This document shows positions 61,872-64,000 of a stretch of 64,000 nucleotides of DNA, in pieces; the first letter of the stretch is position 1, and every line of letters starts with the position of its first letter. Both the position numbers and the translations under genes were made by a program. This stretch comes from Sulfuriflexus mobilis. Its GTDB lineage: Bacteria; Pseudomonadota; Gammaproteobacteria; AKS1. A model generated the notes under the pieces. It made no database searches. It saw only the letters and a list, made by a program, of their open reading frames with translations, and was not told the origin of the DNA. The DNA lies in assembly GCF_003967195.1 (NCBI RefSeq), contig NZ_AP018725.1, forward strand, positions 248,001-312,000, read 5' to 3'.

Positions 61872-62237
61872 ATGGCACGCATATTGATAGTGGATGACTC
61901 ACCTACCGAGATCCATGTCCTGAAGACGATGTTGGAAAAGCATGGTTTTGAAACCTTTTCTGCCGAGACGGGTGAGAAGGGGGTGGAGGCGACCGTGGCC
62001 GAAAAACCGGACCTGGTGCTGATGGATATCGTCATGCCAGGTATGAATGGTTTTCAGGCAACACGCCAGATTTCCAGCAATGATGCGACCAGGGATATCC
62101 CGGTCATCATTGTCACCACCAAGGATCAGGAGACCGACCGTGTCTGGGGTTTGCGCCAGGGAGCCAAAGACTACCTGACCAAGCCGGTTGATGAAAAAAT
62201 GTTAATTGAGAAGATTAACGCCCTGTTGGCCGGTTAA
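61872..62237 (+). CDS. pilH: Twitching-motility response regulator PilH
   Basis: 121 residues from ATG 61872 (AAGGAG upstream); receiver domain ILIVDDSPTEIHVLKTMLEK, Asp in LVLMDIVMPGMNGFQA, PVIIVTTKDQETDRVWG and the Lys in YLTKPVDEKML. PilH acts as a counterpart to PilG in the Chp system. Confidence 0.95.
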   Translation: MARILIVDDSPTEIHVLKTMLEKHGFETFSAETGEKGVEATVAEKPDLVLMDIVMPGMNGFQATRQISSNDATRDIPVIIVTTKDQETDRVWGLRQGAKDYLTKPVDEKMLIEKINALLAG

Positions 62238-62248
62238 TATAGATAATC

Positions 62249-62794
62249 ATGAATGCCGCGGCGAAAAAAGACCCTGTTGCCCTGTTAAGGGAACTGGAGC
62301 GTCGTAGTCTTGAACATGCAACAGGACTGCCGCAGCAGGAAGAACTGAAAAGCACCTCATTGGCCATTGGTTTCCGGATTGGTAACTTGAAAATGGTGAC
62401 GCCGGTGAATGAGGTTGCTGAGTTACTGACTTACCCGTCGATGTCCCGTGTGCCGGGTACCAAAACCTGGGTGAGGGGTATCGCCAATGTACGCGGTAAC
62501 CTGTTGCCGGTTATGGACCTGCAGGATTATCTGACCAAACAGCCCAGCCCGCTGACGGCACAGAGCCGGGTGCTGGTGGTGAATCACGGCGGGGTCTTCT
62601 CAGGCCTGCTGGTAGATGAAGTGCTTGGCCTGAAACATTTTCTGGATGAAGAGCGCAAGAGCAAATTACCCGATGTCGATAACTTTATAAAAAGTTACCT
62701 CGCTGGCGCTTATCAACAGGATGATCAGGAATGGGGAATATTCAGTATGCATGTGTTGGCGAAAAGCCCGCTATTTTTACAAGTTGCAGTGTAA
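62249..62794 (+). CDS. pilI: Chp-system CheW-like adaptor PilI
   Basis: 181 residues, one CheW domain: FRIGNLKMVTPVNEVAELLT, SRVPGTKTWVRGIANVRGNL and LLVDEVLGLKHFLDEERKSK. It connects the PilJ receptor to the ChpA kinase. 11 bases after pilH. Confidence 0.95.
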   Translation: MNAAAKKDPVALLRELERRSLEHATGLPQQEELKSTSLAIGFRIGNLKMVTPVNEVAELLTYPSMSRVPGTKTWVRGIANVRGNLLPVMDLQDYLTKQPSPLTAQSRVLVVNHGGVFSGLLVDEVLGLKHFLDEERKSKLPDVDNFIKSYLAGAYQQDDQEWGIFSMHVLAKSPLFLQVAV

Positions 62795-62877
62795 GTCAGG
62801 TTAACTGCCGGCCCTCATCAACGATACCGGGGGTTTGATAATAATAATGCAGTTACCGGAGTTCAGGAGATAACAAG

Positions 62878-64000
62878 ATGAAGAACGTCAAGAACGTGTT
62901 GGATTTTAGCAAACTGAAGGCCTACAAGCTCACTGCCCTGGCGGTAGGCATCGGCATTTCATTTGTGTTGATGGCAGGCTTTCTCGGTTATAACACTACG
63001 CAAACCAGTTACGATGCCAAGTATCTGACGAATGCCGGTGAGCAGCGTGTGTTATCACAAACGATGTCGCGTTTCGCGATCGAGGCCTCACAGGGTGATG
63101 AGAATTCCTTTGCGCAACTGCAACAACTGCGCAATGAATTTGAAACGAGCTTTAATACCCTGAGCCTTGGTGACCAGATAACAGGCTTCGGCAAGTCACC
63201 GGAGAGCGTTAGTATGCAGCTCGATGCGGTAGGCAGTACCTGGGCCGAGTATCGTGACAACATCGATGCCATCCTGCAACGTAAGGATGCCATCCTCTCC
63301 CTGGGGCAGTCGGTACAGGCCATTTCCGATAACATTCCCAACCTGCTGGCCCTGTCTGATGAGGTGGTGGGCATCCTGATTGAAACCGGTGCCGCGCCAC
63401 AGCAAATTTATATTGCCAGCCGCCAGCTCATGTTAACCCAGCGTATTGCCAACAACGTTACCCGCGTGGTGCAGGGTGGTCAGGGTGCCGCCACTGCCGC
63501 CGACCGTTTTGGTCGCGATACCGCCCTGTTTGGACGTGTGCACCGTGGCATGCTGAAAGGGGATCGACGCCTGCGTATCGTTCAGGTTGATGACCCGGAT
63601 GCACGTGACAAGTTGACCGAGGTGGGTGAGGTGCTGAAGGTTATCACCGACCTGGTCGGTAAGGTCCTTGAGGCCTCGCCGGAATTGTTCCTCGTCCATG
63701 ATGCCGCCGATCAGGCCTCTCTCAAATCCGGTGTATTACTGGGTAACCTGACAACGCTGATTGATGACTATAACGCCTACATCGCTGGTCGCATTACACC
63801 GGTTGCCGGTGGTCTGTTCGGTATTCTTACACTGGTGTTGTCTGGCCTGTTTGTCTTCCTGTATACGCAGGATGCGAAGAGTCGCCAGGCGGCTGCAGAG
63901 GCCACGACCCGACGCAACCAGGAAGCGATTATGCGCTTGCTGAATGAAATGGCTGACCTCGCCGACGGTGACCTGACCGTGCAGGCGACAGTGACCGAAG
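62878..64000 (+). CDS. pilJ: Twitching-motility methyl-accepting chemoreceptor PilJ (3' end beyond window)
   Basis: The frame is open from ATG 62878 (CAGGAGA upstream) to the window end, 374 codons. One N-terminal transmembrane helix (about 19-40, ALAVGIGISFVLMAGFLGY), a periplasmic domain with two PilJ-type repeats (AGEQRVLSQTMSRFAIEASQ, and later ASRQLMLTQRIANNV with its Gln-Arg-Ile motif), a second helix (about 306-328), then a HAMP start. The signalling domain lies outside the window. PilJ is the receptor of the Pil-Chp system. Confidence 0.93.
   Translation, partial: MKNVKNVLDFSKLKAYKLTALAVGIGISFVLMAGFLGYNTTQTSYDAKYLTNAGEQRVLSQTMSRFAIEASQGDENSFAQLQQLRNEFETSFNTLSLGDQITGFGKSPESVSMQLDAVGSTWAEYRDNIDAILQRKDAILSLGQSVQAISDNIPNLLALSDEVVGILIETGAAPQQIYIASRQLMLTQRIANNVTRVVQGGQGAATAADRFGRDTALFGRVHRGMLKGDRRLRIVQVDDPDARDKLTEVGEVLKVITDLVGKVLEASPELFLVHDAADQASLKSGVLLGNLTTLIDDYNAYIAGRITPVAGGLFGILTLVLSGLFVFLYTQDAKSRQAAAEATTRRNQEAIMRLLNEMADLADGDLTVQATVTE

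Overview
The window looks like a piece of a gammaproteobacterial chromosome of moderately high GC content. Gene order follows the Pseudomonas-type backbone in several blocks: dfp(coaBC)-dut-algC-argB-slmA-pyrE-exonuclease III (the crc position); metW-metX, yggU-yggT-proC-yggS divergent from pilT-pilU; and pyrB-pyrC'-pyrR-ruvX-yqgE-tonB-gshB divergent from pilG-pilH-pilI-pilJ. Several genes are unlike Pseudomonas (DsrE-family protein, PyrK, globin-coupled diguanylate cyclase, a Gx-transporter/NusG-II/ApbE module), so a non-Pseudomonas member, perhaps near the Chromatiales, is more likely. That placement is inference.

Layout. 0-5.3 kb: a truncated M48 metalloprotease, a glutathione S-transferase divergent from an HxlR regulator, an LpxR-like outer-membrane protein and small envelope genes. 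5.3-9.3 kb: rsmD, coaD, a 2[4Fe-4S] ferredoxin, ggt, a MOSC protein. 9.3-20.3 kb: two diguanylate cyclases (one CACHE/HAMP, one haem-globin coupled), an EAL-HDOD protein, mutM, a Gld-type ABC exporter with auxiliary proteins, and a hydantoinase/oxoprolinase A subunit. 20.3-24.3 kb: Nudix, fatty acid desaturase, a ~0.7 kb inverted-repeat element without genes, rpmG/rpmB and radC. 24.3-33.2 kb: CoA, nucleotide, sugar-phosphate and arginine biosynthesis core genes.

33.3-35.2 kb and 50.7-52.4 kb differ from the rest: AT-rich, single-gene units all on the minus strand, separated by imperfect palindromes with the geometry of integron attC sites (stop codons lie inside or next to the R'' box; the best site has paired arms with extrahelical bases). 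No integrase gene is visible, so both are read as CALIN-like remnants. They carry a methyltransferase, a truncated haemoglobin, a c-type cytochrome, GrpB, an ABM monooxygenase and a four-helix membrane protein. This is the most interesting accessory content of the window.

35.2-50.7 kb: DsbA-like protein, MFS permease, a frameshifted small membrane gene, methionine genes metX/metW with a long hairpin in the metX leader, a dynamin-like GTPase, proC/yggT/yggS, the twitching ATPases pilT and pilU, a MarR regulator divergent from a DsrE-family protein, and two transporters. 52.5-61.1 kb: a tightly overlapping eleven-gene minus-strand run from gshB to pyrK, in which a flavinylation-type module (apbE, NusG-II protein, Gx transporter) sits between gshB and tonB. 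61.4-64 kb: pilG, pilH, pilI and the 5' part of pilJ, the chemosensory system controlling type IV pili, whose retraction motors lie 15 kb away.
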